A stretch of 59,811 nt of DNA, taken from positions 1 to 59,811 of the forward strand of contig JAJPIJ010000036.1 of assembly GCA_021324815.1 (NCBI GenBank), in the 5' to 3' direction. The DNA is from Gammaproteobacteria bacterium. Lineage in GTDB: Bacteria > Pseudomonadota > Gammaproteobacteria > JAJPIJ01. Under the pieces are notes generated by a model that was not told where the DNA came from, searched no databases, and saw only the letters and a list, made by a program, of their open reading frames with translations. Each line of letters starts with the position of its first letter. Positions within the stretch are counted from its first letter, which is position 1. Below are positions 20,615-29,983 of this stretch, piece after piece. The position numbers were made by a program, and so were the translations under genes.

Positions 20615-21379
20615 TCAGGGACCGCCGGTCCTTTCCACGACGCGGACGATGGGCTCATCCGAGCGCATGGCGGCCAGCACCACGCGGTCGAACCGCTGCG
20701 TGAGCGCGAGCGCCTCTTCCGCCGCCGCGCGCGCGGCGGCTTCCAGGATCCGGTTGTCCACCATGTTGATGACGGGCACCACCGTGGCGCCGCCGGTGCG
20801 GCGCAGTGACCCCTCCGCCGAGGCCAGCAGCCGGGCGACATGCGTCGCGGTCAGCGGCTCACCAGGTTGAGCGCCGGTGACGGCGGTGATCCGCTCCGGC
20901 CGGTGGGCGATTTTTTCGCCGAGCGGACGGCCGAACACCTTCGCGGAAACGATCGGCACGACCGTGTCGGCGAAGTCCGGCAACGCCGGTTCATGATCGG
21001 CAGGCGCCTTGATATGGCGACTGCGCGCCCCGTCGGACTTGACCACGCACAGATCAAAGCCGCCGCAGGCCAGCACCTCCCGCAACTCCGCCGGGCTCAG
21101 GCCCGCATGGCGGCCGCGCAACTCGCAGGCATGGGCCAGCGCCAGCACCCGCTGCCCGCGGTGCGGCGCCAGCTTCGCGCACCAGGTGATGTCCGCGGGC
21201 TCCGTCGTCAGCGCGGTGATGCCGCGCGGAAAATACTCGATGTGCGCCGTGGTCGTGATCAGAACGCGGCCCGGGTGCAGCGCCGCCAGCCTGTACATGG
21301 TGGTTTTTTTGCCGCCCGCGCCGACAAAGCACACCACGCCGCGGCGGGCGTGCAGCACGTCAAGCAGGTTCATCGGCAT
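20615..21379 (-). CDS. yqeC: YqeC-family protein (selenium/molybdenum hydroxylase accessory)
   Basis: The 254-residue protein has an N-terminal P-loop-like GAGGKKTTMYRLA, ITTTAHIEYFP, and the family stretch VVKSDGARSRHIKAPADHEP. YqeC is linked by genome context with selenium-dependent molybdenum hydroxylases; its biochemical role is unsettled. Here it is convergent with the tup operon and divergent from a molbindin gene, which strengthens a molybdenum/tungsten link. No selenium gene or molybdenum hydroxylase is in the window. Confidence 0.82.
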   Translation of the reverse strand: MPMNLLDVLHARRGVVCFVGAGGKKTTMYRLAALHPGRVLITTTAHIEYFPRGITALTTEPADITWCAKLAPHRGQRVLALAHACELRGRHAGLSPAELREVLACGGFDLCVVKSDGARSRHIKAPADHEPALPDFADTVVPIVSAKVFGRPLGEKIAHRPERITAVTGAQPGEPLTATHVARLLASAEGSLRRTGGATVVPVINMVDNRILEAAARAAAEEALALTQRFDRVVLAAMRSDEPIVRVVERTGGP

Positions 21380-21447
21380 GGATGTGTTGAGGGTGGGGAA
21401 CGGGAAGGTTATTGTAGGAAGGTCCCAGGTGATTAAGGGGAGGACCG

Positions 21448-21657
21448 ATGAAATTCAGCGCACGGAACGTATTGCGGGGCAGGATCAGCAGGATTCATCA
21501 CGGTGAGGTCAACACCGAGGTGGTGGTGCGGATCAACGGAAAAACGGAAATTGTCTCCGTCATCACCAAGGCGTCCGCCGAGCAACTCAAATTGCGCAAG
21601 GGCAGGGCCGTGTATGCCGTGATCAAGGCGTCCAACGTCATTCTGGCGGTGGATTAG
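21448..21657 (+). CDS. mop: Molbindin: single Mop/TOBE domain protein
   Basis: The 69-residue protein is a single Mop domain: FSARNVLRGRISRIHHGEVNTEV, then KTEIVSVITKASAEQLKLRKG and a final AVIKASNVILAVD. Molbindins assemble into hexamers that bind molybdate or tungstate, probably as an intracellular store or buffer. It may also stand in for the TOBE domain missing from TupC. Its stop overlaps the convergent plsC stop by three bases. Confidence 0.93.
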   Translation: MKFSARNVLRGRISRIHHGEVNTEVVVRINGKTEIVSVITKASAEQLKLRKGRAVYAVIKASNVILAVD

Positions 21658-22382
21658 GGCGTTGCCGGCGCGGGCTCGTCCAGCGTCTGCATCGTGGTTT
21701 CAATCCACTCCTCGGCGGCCGCCACGATCTGGCGCGCGCTGCGACCCCGGCTGGAAATGGGGGCGCCGATGACGAGATCGATGCAGCCCGGCCGCTTGCG
21801 CAGGCTTTGCCGCGGCCAGTACCTGCCGGCGTTGTGCGCCACCGGCACGACCGGGACGCCGGTCTCCGCCGCCAGCAATCCACCGCCGATGTTGTAGCGC
21901 CCGCGCTGCCCCGGCGCGGTGCGCGTGCCCTCCGGAAACAGCGTGACCCAGATGCCGCGCGCGAGGCGCTCCTTGCCCTGCGCGACCAGTTGACGCAGCG
22001 CCTTGTGGCCCGCCTGCCGGTTGAGCGCGATCGACTCCAGGCTGGCCAGCCCCCAGCCGAAGAACGGAATCCACAACAGTTCGCGTTTCAACACCCAGAC
22101 CTGCGGCGGGAAGATCAATTGCAACGCCATCGTCTCCCAGGCCGACTGGTGCTTGCACATGATGATGGCCGGCCCGGGAGGAATGTTTTCCCGTCCGTGC
22201 ACGCGATGCGTGAGGCCGCAACTCAGCTTGAGCCACCACAACGTGATGTGCGTCCAGCGGGTGATGATCCGATAGCGCGGAAAGAAGGGCAGCGGCCGTA
22301 TCAGGATGCCGAGCAGCGCGAAAAAGACGGTGTGCGGCACCAGGCCGGCATAGAACACGATTGCGCGCAGGGTGCCGGGCAT
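21654..22382 (-). CDS. plsC: 1-acyl-sn-glycerol-3-phosphate acyltransferase (PlsC family)
   Basis: The membrane enzyme acylates lysophosphatidic acid to phosphatidic acid. The 242-residue protein starts with one or two hydrophobic segments (AIVFYAGLVPHTVFFALLGILI). The catalytic HX4D motif appears as KHQSAWE, with Glu in place of Asp, a known variant in some gammaproteobacterial members, and the phosphate-binding motif is FPEGTR. The start at 22382 lies 14 bases after gmhB; a start at 22415 would overlap gmhB. It follows glyQ-glyS-gmhB on the same strand, a common order. Confidence 0.9.
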   Translation of the reverse strand: MPGTLRAIVFYAGLVPHTVFFALLGILIRPLPFFPRYRIITRWTHITLWWLKLSCGLTHRVHGRENIPPGPAIIMCKHQSAWETMALQLIFPPQVWVLKRELLWIPFFGWGLASLESIALNRQAGHKALRQLVAQGKERLARGIWVTLFPEGTRTAPGQRGRYNIGGGLLAAETGVPVVPVAHNAGRYWPRQSLRKRPGCIDLVIGAPISSRGRSARQIVAAAEEWIETTMQTLDEPAPATP

Positions 22383-22396
22383 CGGACGCACATCGA

Positions 22397-22951
22397 TCAA
22401 TGCGAGCCGACCCATTCCGTGGCCAGCAGGTGCTCGACGACGGCGGCGAGATCGGGATACACCGCGACGTCCCTGGCCTGCCCGATGATGTCCGCGGTCT
22501 CCCGCCCCGCGCCGGTCAGCACCAGCACCGGCCGTGCGCCGGCCGCCCGCGCCGCGGCGATGTCGCTCTCCCGGTCGCCGATGGCCGGCACGTATTCGAG
22601 CGGCACCCGCAGCCGGCGCGCCACCTCGTGCAGCATGCCCGGCTGGGGTTTGCGACACTCGCATTTCTCCTCCGGCGCGTGCGGGCAGAAGAAGATCGCC
22701 TCGATCATCCCCCCCGCCGCCTTGACCGCCGCCAGCATCTTCTGGTGGATCTGATGCAGGCGGCTGACGTCGAACAGACCGCGGGCGATGCCGGACTGGT
22801 TGGTGCATACCACCACGCGCGCGCCGGCGCGGGTGGCCATGGCGATGGCATGCAGGCTGCCTTCCACCGGCACCCACTCATCGGGGTGCTTGATGAAGGC
22901 GTCGGAATCCTCGTTGATGACGCCGTCACGATCGAGAATGAGCAGTCTCAT
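22397..22951 (-). CDS. gmhB: D-glycero-beta-D-manno-heptose-1,7-bisphosphate 7-phosphatase
   Basis: This HAD-family phosphatase acts in synthesis of ADP-heptose for the LPS core. The 184-residue protein has the nucleophile motif LDRDGVIN, the second motif VCTNQSGIARG, the GmhB zinc loop CPHAPEEKCECRKP with its Cys-His-Cys-Cys ligands, and the acidic motif GDRESDI. It overlaps glyS by four bases (ATGA). Confidence 0.95.
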   Translation of the reverse strand: MRLLILDRDGVINEDSDAFIKHPDEWVPVEGSLHAIAMATRAGARVVVCTNQSGIARGLFDVSRLHQIHQKMLAAVKAAGGMIEAIFFCPHAPEEKCECRKPQPGMLHEVARRLRVPLEYVPAIGDRESDIAAARAAGARPVLVLTGAGRETADIIGQARDVAVYPDLAAVVEHLLATEWVGSH

Positions 22952-25053
22952 GACGCCAGTTTGGAAATATCCGCCACGCGGTTCATTTTAAGCCGCAACT
23001 CGGCCAGCAGGGCCAGGCGGTTGCGGCGCAGGGCCGGATCCTCCGCCATCACCATGACCGAGTCGAAGAACGCGTCCACCGGCGCCTTCAGGGCGGCGAA
23101 GGAGCGGAGATACCCGGCGTAGTCGCCGCGATCGAACAACGCCCGCGCCTTTTGATAGGTGTGATCAAGAGCGTCATAAAGCGCACGTTCCGCGGGTTCC
23201 TTGAGGTGTTTTGGATTGGCGGCCTTGAATTTTTCGCCCTTCGCCTCCGCCTGCCGCAGAATGTTGGCCACCCGCTTGTTCGCCGCGCTCAGGCTTTCGG
23301 CCTCCGGCAGCGCCTGGAACGCCTGCACCGCCTCCAGCTGCCTCGGCACGAGATCGAGCCGTTGCGGTTCCTGGCACAGCACCGCCTCCACTGGCAGCGT
23401 GGTGAAGCCCCTGTCTTTGAGATAACCCGCGAAACGATCGAAAATGAACGCCTCGAGATCGGCGCGCGCGTCTTTGATTCTGCCACCGTAGCTTTCAAAT
23501 CCGGCGGACAGCAGTTCACGCAGCGGGAGCGGCAGCCTGCGTTCAACGATGATCCTGATGAATCCGAGGGCGGCGCGGCGCAATCCGAGCGGGTCCCTGT
23601 CGCCGGTCGGCGCCTGCCCGATGCCGAACAGGCCGGCGAGCGTGTCGAGTTTGTCGGCCAGCGCCAGCGCCTGGCCGGCGGCGGTCTCCGGCAGCGCGTC
23701 GCCGGCGAAGCGCGGACGGTACATCTCGTCGATGGCGGCGCAGACCTCGGCGGGCTCGCCGTCAAGGGCGGCGTAGTGGCGGCCCATGATGCCCTGCAAT
23801 TCGGGGAATTCCCCCACCATCTGCGTCAGCAGATCGCAGCGCGACAGCTCGGCGGCGCGCTTCACCCGTGCCGCGTCGGCGCCGATGTGTCCGGCTATCC
23901 CCGCGGCCAGCTTGGAGACACGCTGCGTCTTTTCATGCAGCGTGCCGAGTTCTTTCTGGAAGACGACCTCCTTCAACCCGCGCAGCCGCGCGCGGAGCGG
24001 CGTCTCGCGGTCGCGGCGCCAGAAAAAGGCGGCGTCCGCCAGCCGCGGGCGGATCACACGCTCGTTGCCGTGGCGCACCACGGCGGGATCGCGGCTGGCG
24101 ATGTTGGCGACGGCGATGAAGCGCGGCAGCAGGCGGCCATCGCCGCCGCGCAGCGGAAAGCAGCGCTGCTGATCCTGCAACACGGCGATGATCACCTCCT
24201 CCGGCAGCTCCAGGAACGCCGGATCGAAGCCGCCGGCCAGCGCCTGCGGCCACTCGGTAAGCGCCGTGACCTCGTCCAGCAGCGCGCCGTCAATCTCCGC
24301 GTGCGCATCCTCCTGCGCGGCGGCGGCCAGCACTTCTTCCTGGACGCGCGCGCGGCGCCGCTCGAAATCGGGAATGACGTAGCCGCGCTTTTCCAGGGCG
24401 TCCTCGTAATCGCGCGGCTGATCGAGATGGATGGGCGCGGGATGCAGAAAGCGGTGCCCGCGCGTGTAGCGGCAGGCGCGCACGCCCAGCAATTCCGCGT
24501 CGACGACGGTTTCGCCAAAAAGCAGCACCAGCCAGTGCACCGGCCGCACGAATTCCACATCGCCATCCCCCCAGCGCATGCGTCTGGGGATGGGTAACTT
24601 TCTGATAATGGATTCCAATTCCCTGAGCAGGAAGGCTTGAAGACTCTCGCCCTTCGCGAGAGAACGCAACCAAACGTAATCCGGTTTTACAAATAGATGA
24701 TCCGGACCATCCCAAACGTCAGGAAGTCCGCGAACCATGTGTGCCCGGCCAAGCTTCTCAAGTTTTTTCTGCAAAGCCAACGTCGCCTTGCCGCTGGCGT
24801 CCACCGCATGGACGGTAGGCATCAGTTTTTCGGTGATTTCTTGATCTTCTGCTTTTTCTCGCACATTGGTGATGGAGACAGCGAACCTGCGTGGCGAGGC
24901 AAATGACTTGGCATGACTCGTCCCGCTTAAAAAATTCGATTCCTTCAGAATTGATATCACGCCTTCTGCAAATGCGGTCGCCAACAGGCGTAATGCCTTC
25001 GGCGGCAGCTCCTCGGTGCCGATTTCGATGAGCAGATCGCGCGATTCGGCCAC
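22948..25053 (-). CDS. glyS: Glycyl-tRNA synthetase beta subunit
   Basis: The 701-residue beta chain of the bacterial alpha2beta2 glycyl-tRNA synthetase provides tRNA recognition. It opens with LLIEIGTEELPPKALRLL, contains the conserved MRWGDGDVEFVRPVHWLVLL and the HD-like region GIMGRHYAALDGEP, and has the C-terminal anticodon-binding-like domain (ADLEAFIFDRFAGYLKDRGF). Length is close to E. coli (689). Three bases separate it from glyQ. Confidence 0.97.
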   Translation of the reverse strand: MAESRDLLIEIGTEELPPKALRLLATAFAEGVISILKESNFLSGTSHAKSFASPRRFAVSITNVREKAEDQEITEKLMPTVHAVDASGKATLALQKKLEKLGRAHMVRGLPDVWDGPDHLFVKPDYVWLRSLAKGESLQAFLLRELESIIRKLPIPRRMRWGDGDVEFVRPVHWLVLLFGETVVDAELLGVRACRYTRGHRFLHPAPIHLDQPRDYEDALEKRGYVIPDFERRRARVQEEVLAAAAQEDAHAEIDGALLDEVTALTEWPQALAGGFDPAFLELPEEVIIAVLQDQQRCFPLRGGDGRLLPRFIAVANIASRDPAVVRHGNERVIRPRLADAAFFWRRDRETPLRARLRGLKEVVFQKELGTLHEKTQRVSKLAAGIAGHIGADAARVKRAAELSRCDLLTQMVGEFPELQGIMGRHYAALDGEPAEVCAAIDEMYRPRFAGDALPETAAGQALALADKLDTLAGLFGIGQAPTGDRDPLGLRRAALGFIRIIVERRLPLPLRELLSAGFESYGGRIKDARADLEAFIFDRFAGYLKDRGFTTLPVEAVLCQEPQRLDLVPRQLEAVQAFQALPEAESLSAANKRVANILRQAEAKGEKFKAANPKHLKEPAERALYDALDHTYQKARALFDRGDYAGYLRSFAALKAPVDAFFDSVMVMAEDPALRRNRLALLAELRLKMNRVADISKLAS

Positions 25054-25056
25054 GGC

Positions 25057-25962
25057 TCAGCCCGCCTTTTTGAGCAAGGGGAAGCCCAGCGCCTCGCGGC
25101 GGGCGAGGTAACATTCGGCCACCGCGCGCGCCAGCGCACGCACGCGCAGGATGTAACGCTGCCGCTCGGTCACCGACACGGCACGGCGCGCGTCGAGCAG
25201 GTTGAAGGCGTGCGACGCCTTCATCACCTGCTCATACGCCGGCAGCGGCAGTTGCTGTTCGATCAGCTTCCGTGACTCGCGCTCGCAGGTGTTGAACCAG
25301 TCGGTCAGCGTGGCGGTGTCGGCGTGCTCGAAATTGTAGGCGGATTGCTCCGCCTCGTTTTGTTTGTAGATGTCGCCGTAGGTGATTTTCCCCGCCGGCG
25401 TCACGGCCCAGGTCAGATCAAAGACGCTGTCCACGTTTTGCAGGACCATGGCGATGCGTTCGAGGCCGTAGGTGATCTCGCCGGCGACCGGCCGGCAGTC
25501 CAGCCCGCCGACCTGCTGGAAATAGGTGAACTGGCTGATCTCCATGCCGTTGAGCCACACCTCCCAGCCCAGTCCCCACGCCCCCAGCGTGGGCGACTCC
25601 CAGTTGTCCTCGACGAAGCGGATGTCGTGGACCAGTGGGTCGATGCCCAGATGGCGCAGTGAATCGAGGTACTGATCCTGGATGTCGGGCGGCGAGGGCT
25701 TGAGGTTGACCTGCAATTGGAAATAACGCTGCAGCCGGTTCGGGTTCTCGCCGTAGCGGCCGTCGGTGGGGCGTCGCGATGGCTGCACGTAGGCGGCGTG
25801 CCAGGGCTCCGGGCCGATGGCGCGCAAAAAGGTCGAGGGGTGGAACGTGCCGGCCCCCATTTCCATGTCATGGGGCTGTTCCAGGACGCAGCCGCGTTTC
25901 ACCCAGTAGCGCTCCAAGGCGTGGATCAAATCCTGGAAGCTGGGTGGTGATGGCGGGGTCAT
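25057..25962 (-). CDS. glyQ: Glycyl-tRNA synthetase alpha subunit
   Basis: The 301-residue alpha chain (E. coli 303) carries the class II catalytic core. It has [25 protein letters not shown], the motif 2 region [31 protein letters not shown], and [15 protein letters not shown]. The start at [12 protein letters not shown] is preferred to an ATG 33 bases earlier because the extra residues are Arg-rich and unconserved. Confidence 0.97.
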   Translation of the reverse strand: MTPPSPPSFQDLIHALERYWVKRGCVLEQPHDMEMGAGTFHPSTFLRAIGPEPWHAAYVQPSRRPTDGRYGENPNRLQRYFQLQVNLKPSPPDIQDQYLDSLRHLGIDPLVHDIRFVEDNWESPTLGAWGLGWEVWLNGMEISQFTYFQQVGGLDCRPVAGEITYGLERIAMVLQNVDSVFDLTWAVTPAGKITYGDIYKQNEAEQSAYNFEHADTATLTDWFNTCERESRKLIEQQLPLPAYEQVMKASHAFNLLDARRAVSVTERQRYILRVRALARAVAECYLARREALGFPLLKKAG

Positions 25963-26093
25963 GCGACGTGCCGCGTGGCGGCGGTTTCGCTGCAACGGTG
26001 GATTGGAGGGAAAGAATTCGGCATGGAAGCGATGCGCGCAGTATAACGCGCGGACTTCCCTCCATGCACGGGGGCGCCCGCCGCGGCGGAGAG

Positions 26094-27341
26094 CTAGCGG
26101 GGCGTGACCGGCTTGACCGGCACCGGCGCCGGCTGTGGTTCCGGAATCAGCTTTCCGTCCTTGTCGTAATGCTCAACCTTCAAGGGGTCCCTGACCGGCG
26201 GCGGAGGCGCGGGTTTTTTCTTCTCGGCGATGAGTGAATCCTTGGTCCGCGTAAGCATGTCGAACTTGTAATCCGGCAGCACAAAGGCCCAATCCTTCAC
26301 CTTGGCGTTCAGATCGGCCACCTGCCGCCCCACCGTGAGCTTGGGCGGCTTGGCTTCGTCCGGACCGGGCGGCGCCACGCGCCTCCCCTCGAGGCCGATG
26401 ACCGGCGGCTCATCCTTGTTTTCCGGCACGGGGTTGGTCAGGGTGCCCGGCTCGACGCTGAATTCGAAGGTGGCGTACTTGCGCCCGTCGATTTCGGCGA
26501 CGCGCACCGCGGCGGTCAACCCGTCGAAGGTGCGCAGGGTCGTGACCGTCTCCTGCTGCGGCCAGTGGAGCGCGCGTCTGGCGCGGACGTCATCGAAGCG
26601 CAATTGCTCCAGCGCGGTGCCGAGGCTGGTGACGACGGAGGTCGAGCGGACGACATGATCTTCGGGGACATCCTGGAGAACCAGATCGAGATCCTCCGGC
26701 TTGCCGCGGCGCGCGATCACCGCAGGCCCGCCGGGGCGTTCGATGGTCACCTCACGCACGCGCCCGCCGCTGATGTCCATGAGATCGCGCCTGACCCACG
26801 TCATCGGATCAGCGCTGACTTCGATCGGGCCCTTGACGAGATAGGACTGTTCCTGACCCTGCACCCGGACATAGCGGGTGTGGGCCATCGGACCCTCCTC
26901 CCCGCCGCCCTCGCGGGGCTTGCCGAGGAGGACGGCCGCCAGGCCGTTCCCCCTGGCGTCCTTCACCTCCATCAGCGTCGATGACGATTTCTCGCTTTGC
27001 ACGTCCTCCACGCCCAGCCGCGGATATAGATCAGGCTTGCGGGTCTTGGCTTCCAGTATCTTCAGCTCCGCCAGGCCCAGAATGGCGCCCTTGACGTTTT
27101 CGAATATCGCCGGATAGTCGTCGCGGTTTTCAATCAGCCAGCGGTCACCGTCGCGCCTGAGCAGCGTCTTGTTCAGGCGGGTGACGATTTCCACGCGCGC
27201 GGCATCGTTCACGTGCGCGCCGAATGCCGGCAGCAGGAGCGGGGTGCCGACGTCGGTGGACGGCGCGCGCCAGTAGGCGACCCAGATCGCCGCCGCGACG
27301 GCCAGGACGGTGATGACGGGCAGCAGCGGGGGGCGGCGCAT
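26094..27341 (-). CDS. DUF4340 protein of the Gld-like ABC system
   Basis: The 415-residue protein has one N-terminal membrane anchor ([20 protein letters not shown]) and a large periplasmic part with DUF4340 features: [53 protein letters not shown] and [17 protein letters not shown]. The C-terminus is Pro/Lys-rich. It ends a four-gene operon (ATPase, permease, GldG-like, DUF4340), seven bases behind its neighbour. Function is unknown; partnership with the ABC complex is inferred from the operon. Confidence 0.82.
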   Translation of the reverse strand: MRRPPLLPVITVLAVAAAIWVAYWRAPSTDVGTPLLLPAFGAHVNDAARVEIVTRLNKTLLRRDGDRWLIENRDDYPAIFENVKGAILGLAELKILEAKTRKPDLYPRLGVEDVQSEKSSSTLMEVKDARGNGLAAVLLGKPREGGGEEGPMAHTRYVRVQGQEQSYLVKGPIEVSADPMTWVRRDLMDISGGRVREVTIERPGGPAVIARRGKPEDLDLVLQDVPEDHVVRSTSVVTSLGTALEQLRFDDVRARRALHWPQQETVTTLRTFDGLTAAVRVAEIDGRKYATFEFSVEPGTLTNPVPENKDEPPVIGLEGRRVAPPGPDEAKPPKLTVGRQVADLNAKVKDWAFVLPDYKFDMLTRTKDSLIAEKKKPAPPPPVRDPLKVEHYDKDGKLIPEPQPAPVPVKPVTPR

Positions 27342-27348
27342 GGGCGGG

Positions 27349-29247
27349 TCAGACCGCGGGCTGCCGCCGCCGGCGGCGCAGGTAACGGTAAATCATGACG
27401 GCGAACGCGCCGCCGCCCAGGAGCAGCGGAATGAGGCCGATGTTGATGATTCGCAGCAGCGCGCCCAGGCTTTCGATGTTTTTGCGCAGGTCATGCTGGA
27501 CATTGCGAAGTTCGCGGCGGGTGGCCACCTGCTCCGCCTTGAACTTGTCGATGGCCTGTTTCTGGGCCGGGCTGAGCAGGGCCTTGGTCTTCTCATCCTT
27601 CTGTTGTTGCAGTTCACGGATCTTCTTCTCGGTCTCCTCCAGGCGCGTCTGCAGCGCCTGCGCCTTGTCGCGGAACTGGGTCTCGGCCTCGCGCTGGATT
27701 CGTTCGACCACCGTGAACGGCCGGCGGAACTGGCCGCGGCTGCGCAGGCTGATCAAGTCATCGTTGCCGCCCAGGTTGTCGAGCGCATTGACGATGAAAT
27801 CGCCGTTGTCGGCGATGGGCGTGGGCATGGTGACGCCCATGACGTTCTGTCCGCGCACCCAGAATCGATCGGAGGCGATGTCGGTGTCGGCGACCACGAT
27901 GACGTGGATGCTGTCTTTCGATTCCGCCGTGAAACCGGGGTCGACGCCGCCGCTGCCGTCCTTCTCCTTCGGCTTGCCTTCGGGGAAGGCGGTCTTCACC
28001 CGGCCGGTGACGCGCGCGGCCAGCACCTTGCCGGCGCCGTCCGGCTTGAACTGCTGCAGCATCGCGCCCGGATCGCGCACGAACATGATCGACTCGGCGT
28101 CGAGGAAGCCGGACTGCGGACCGGTCGTGAGCAGCGGCGTCAGCTGGGTCGTGGCGCCCTCGATCTTCTCCAGCGCGCCGGCGCTGCCGAGGTTGACGGA
28201 CTTCAACTGGCTGGTGATGAAATCCTCGTGGTTGAAGTTGGCCTCCTTCAAGCCCAGCCACGGCAGGAAATCCACCTCCTGCGGGCCGCGATTGCCGGCG
28301 AAGGAGGCGCGCACCGCGGCGTCGCGATCGGCGGCGATCTTGCCCTCCACCAGCTTGATGCCCCAGGCGCGGAAGATGTCGGCGAGATTGGAGTCGTGCC
28401 GGGGCATGACGGTGGGGGTTTCGGGGTTGGGCATGGCCTCATCGGCCTCCGCGAACGGATCGACGAACACCATGGCCCTGCCGCCCTTGATCACGAATTG
28501 ATCGATGGCGTACTGCGTCGTGGGCGGCAGGTCCTTGGGGTGCACCACCATCAATGTGTCGATGTCGCCATCGATGTAGCCGGCGTCGGGGCGCAACTGC
28601 CGCACGTCGAAGACCTCGCGCATCATGTTGATGAGCGCCCACGGCGGGGCGCCGCGGCGGCCGGTGGCCGGATCATCGGCGCCGCCGAACATCGGCAGCG
28701 TGGTCAGGACGCCGATGACGCGTTTCTTGGGATGGGCCAGGTTGTAGATGAGCTTGGTGAGATCATATTCCAGCGCCTCCTCGCGGTTGGGCTGGAAGAA
28801 GGGGATGACGGCGGTGTCATCGGTGGTGTTGGTGCCGACCAGGCCGAAGTAGGCCATGTCGCCGGTCTCGCTCACCGGCAGCTGCCGCACGCCGTAGCCG
28901 ACCGCCTGATCCTCGGCCTCGGAAAACGGCTCTGGATCAATCACCGTCAGTTTGAGCATGCCGTGCGACTTGGCGGCGTATTCCTGCAGCAGGTCGCGCA
29001 CCCGCACGCCGTAATTCTGGTATTGCGGGATGCCGGAGAACAGCTTGTTGGAGAAGTAGTACCTCAGCGTGATCGGCTCCTCGAGGCCGGCCAGGATGTT
29101 TTTGGTGCCCGGCGACAGCGTGAACAGCCTGTTCTCCGTCAGATCGAGACGCCAGGAGGTGAGCAGCAGGTTGGCGAGCAGGTTGACAGCGATGAGCAGG
29201 ATCAACGCCAGCAGCACCCCGCCGCCCGTTGAATATCGGTTTGCCAC
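27349..29247 (-). CDS. GldG-like ABC-2 auxiliary protein
   Basis: The 632-residue protein is of the GldG / ABC-type auxiliary family. An N-terminal membrane segment (GGVLLALILLIAVNLLANLLL) is followed by a periplasmic domain with FTLSPGTKNILAGLEEPITLRYYFS, VTVIDPEPF and GYIDGDIDTLMVVHPKDLPPTTQYAIDQFV, a coiled-coil rich in Glu/Lys/Gln (about 550-600), and a C-terminal membrane helix with a basic tail (YRYLRRRRRQ). In Flavobacterium, GldA-F-G are needed for gliding; here no gliding genes are present, so another substrate is likely. Confidence 0.85.
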   Translation of the reverse strand: MANRYSTGGGVLLALILLIAVNLLANLLLTSWRLDLTENRLFTLSPGTKNILAGLEEPITLRYYFSNKLFSGIPQYQNYGVRVRDLLQEYAAKSHGMLKLTVIDPEPFSEAEDQAVGYGVRQLPVSETGDMAYFGLVGTNTTDDTAVIPFFQPNREEALEYDLTKLIYNLAHPKKRVIGVLTTLPMFGGADDPATGRRGAPPWALINMMREVFDVRQLRPDAGYIDGDIDTLMVVHPKDLPPTTQYAIDQFVIKGGRAMVFVDPFAEADEAMPNPETPTVMPRHDSNLADIFRAWGIKLVEGKIAADRDAAVRASFAGNRGPQEVDFLPWLGLKEANFNHEDFITSQLKSVNLGSAGALEKIEGATTQLTPLLTTGPQSGFLDAESIMFVRDPGAMLQQFKPDGAGKVLAARVTGRVKTAFPEGKPKEKDGSGGVDPGFTAESKDSIHVIVVADTDIASDRFWVRGQNVMGVTMPTPIADNGDFIVNALDNLGGNDDLISLRSRGQFRRPFTVVERIQREAETQFRDKAQALQTRLEETEKKIRELQQQKDEKTKALLSPAQKQAIDKFKAEQVATRRELRNVQHDLRKNIESLGALLRIINIGLIPLLLGGGAFAVMIYRYLRRRRRQPAV

Positions 29248-29248
29248 G

Positions 29249-29983
29249 TCAGCTCGCCTTCCGGTTCTGGATGACCAGCGTGTTGGCGTACAGCCAGAAG
29301 GCGATCAGGGTCGCGAAATACACGACGTCGCGCACGTCCAGCACGCCCTTCTTGATGGATTCGAAGTGGGCGATGAAGCTGAAGGAGCTGATCACGTCCA
29401 CGACCGCCTGCGGCGCCCAGCCGCTGAAAAAGTCCAGCACGATGCGCGTGCCGCTGAAGATGAAGCAGAAGCAGATCACGACCGACACCACGAAGGCGAT
29501 GACTTGGTTTTTGGTCGTCGCCGAGATGCAGGAGCCGATGGCCAGGAAGCCGCCGGCCATCAGCAGGCTGCCGAGATAACCCGCCACGATGACGACGTTG
29601 TCCGGATCACCCAGGTAATTGACCGTAATCCACATGGGAAAGGTCAGCAGAAGGGCGATGGCCGTGAAGCACCAGGCGGCGAGAAATTTCCCCAGCACCG
29701 CGTCCCAGAGCGTGATCGGCAGCGTCATCAAGAGCTCGATGGTGCCGGTCTTGCGCTCCTCCGACCACAGCCGCATGGCGATGGCCGGGATTAAAAACAG
29801 GTACAGCCACGGGTGGAAGCGGAAGAACGGCTCCAGATCGGCCTGGTCGCGCTCGTAGAAGGCGCCGAGGTAGAAGGTGAAGATGCCGGTCAGGAACAGG
29901 AAGATGATGATGAAGACGTACGCCACCGGCGTGGCGAAGTAGGCCCGCAGCTCGCGCTTGAAGATGGTGAGCACGTTGCTCAT
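29249..29983 (-). CDS. ABC-2 type permease, GldF-like
   Basis: The 244-residue integral membrane protein has about six hydrophobic helices (FATPVAYVFIIIFLFLTGIF; WLYLFLIPAIAMRLW; FTAIALLLTFPMW; VIAFVVSVVICFCFIFSG; DVVYFATLIAFWLYANTLVI). It shows the ABC-2 family loop RLWSEERKTGTIELLMTLPI. The start at MSNVLTIFKREL overlaps the ATPase stop by four bases. It would form the membrane channel driven by the ATPase. Confidence 0.88.
   Translation of the reverse strand: MSNVLTIFKRELRAYFATPVAYVFIIIFLFLTGIFTFYLGAFYERDQADLEPFFRFHPWLYLFLIPAIAMRLWSEERKTGTIELLMTLPITLWDAVLGKFLAAWCFTAIALLLTFPMWITVNYLGDPDNVVIVAGYLGSLLMAGGFLAIGSCISATTKNQVIAFVVSVVICFCFIFSGTRIVLDFFSGWAPQAVVDVISSFSFIAHFESIKKGVLDVRDVVYFATLIAFWLYANTLVIQNRKAS

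Noticed and set aside
27310-29232. 640-codon open frame on the plus strand across the GldG-like gene
   Set aside because: It is antisense to a well-supported membrane protein gene, with no domain and no ribosome site.
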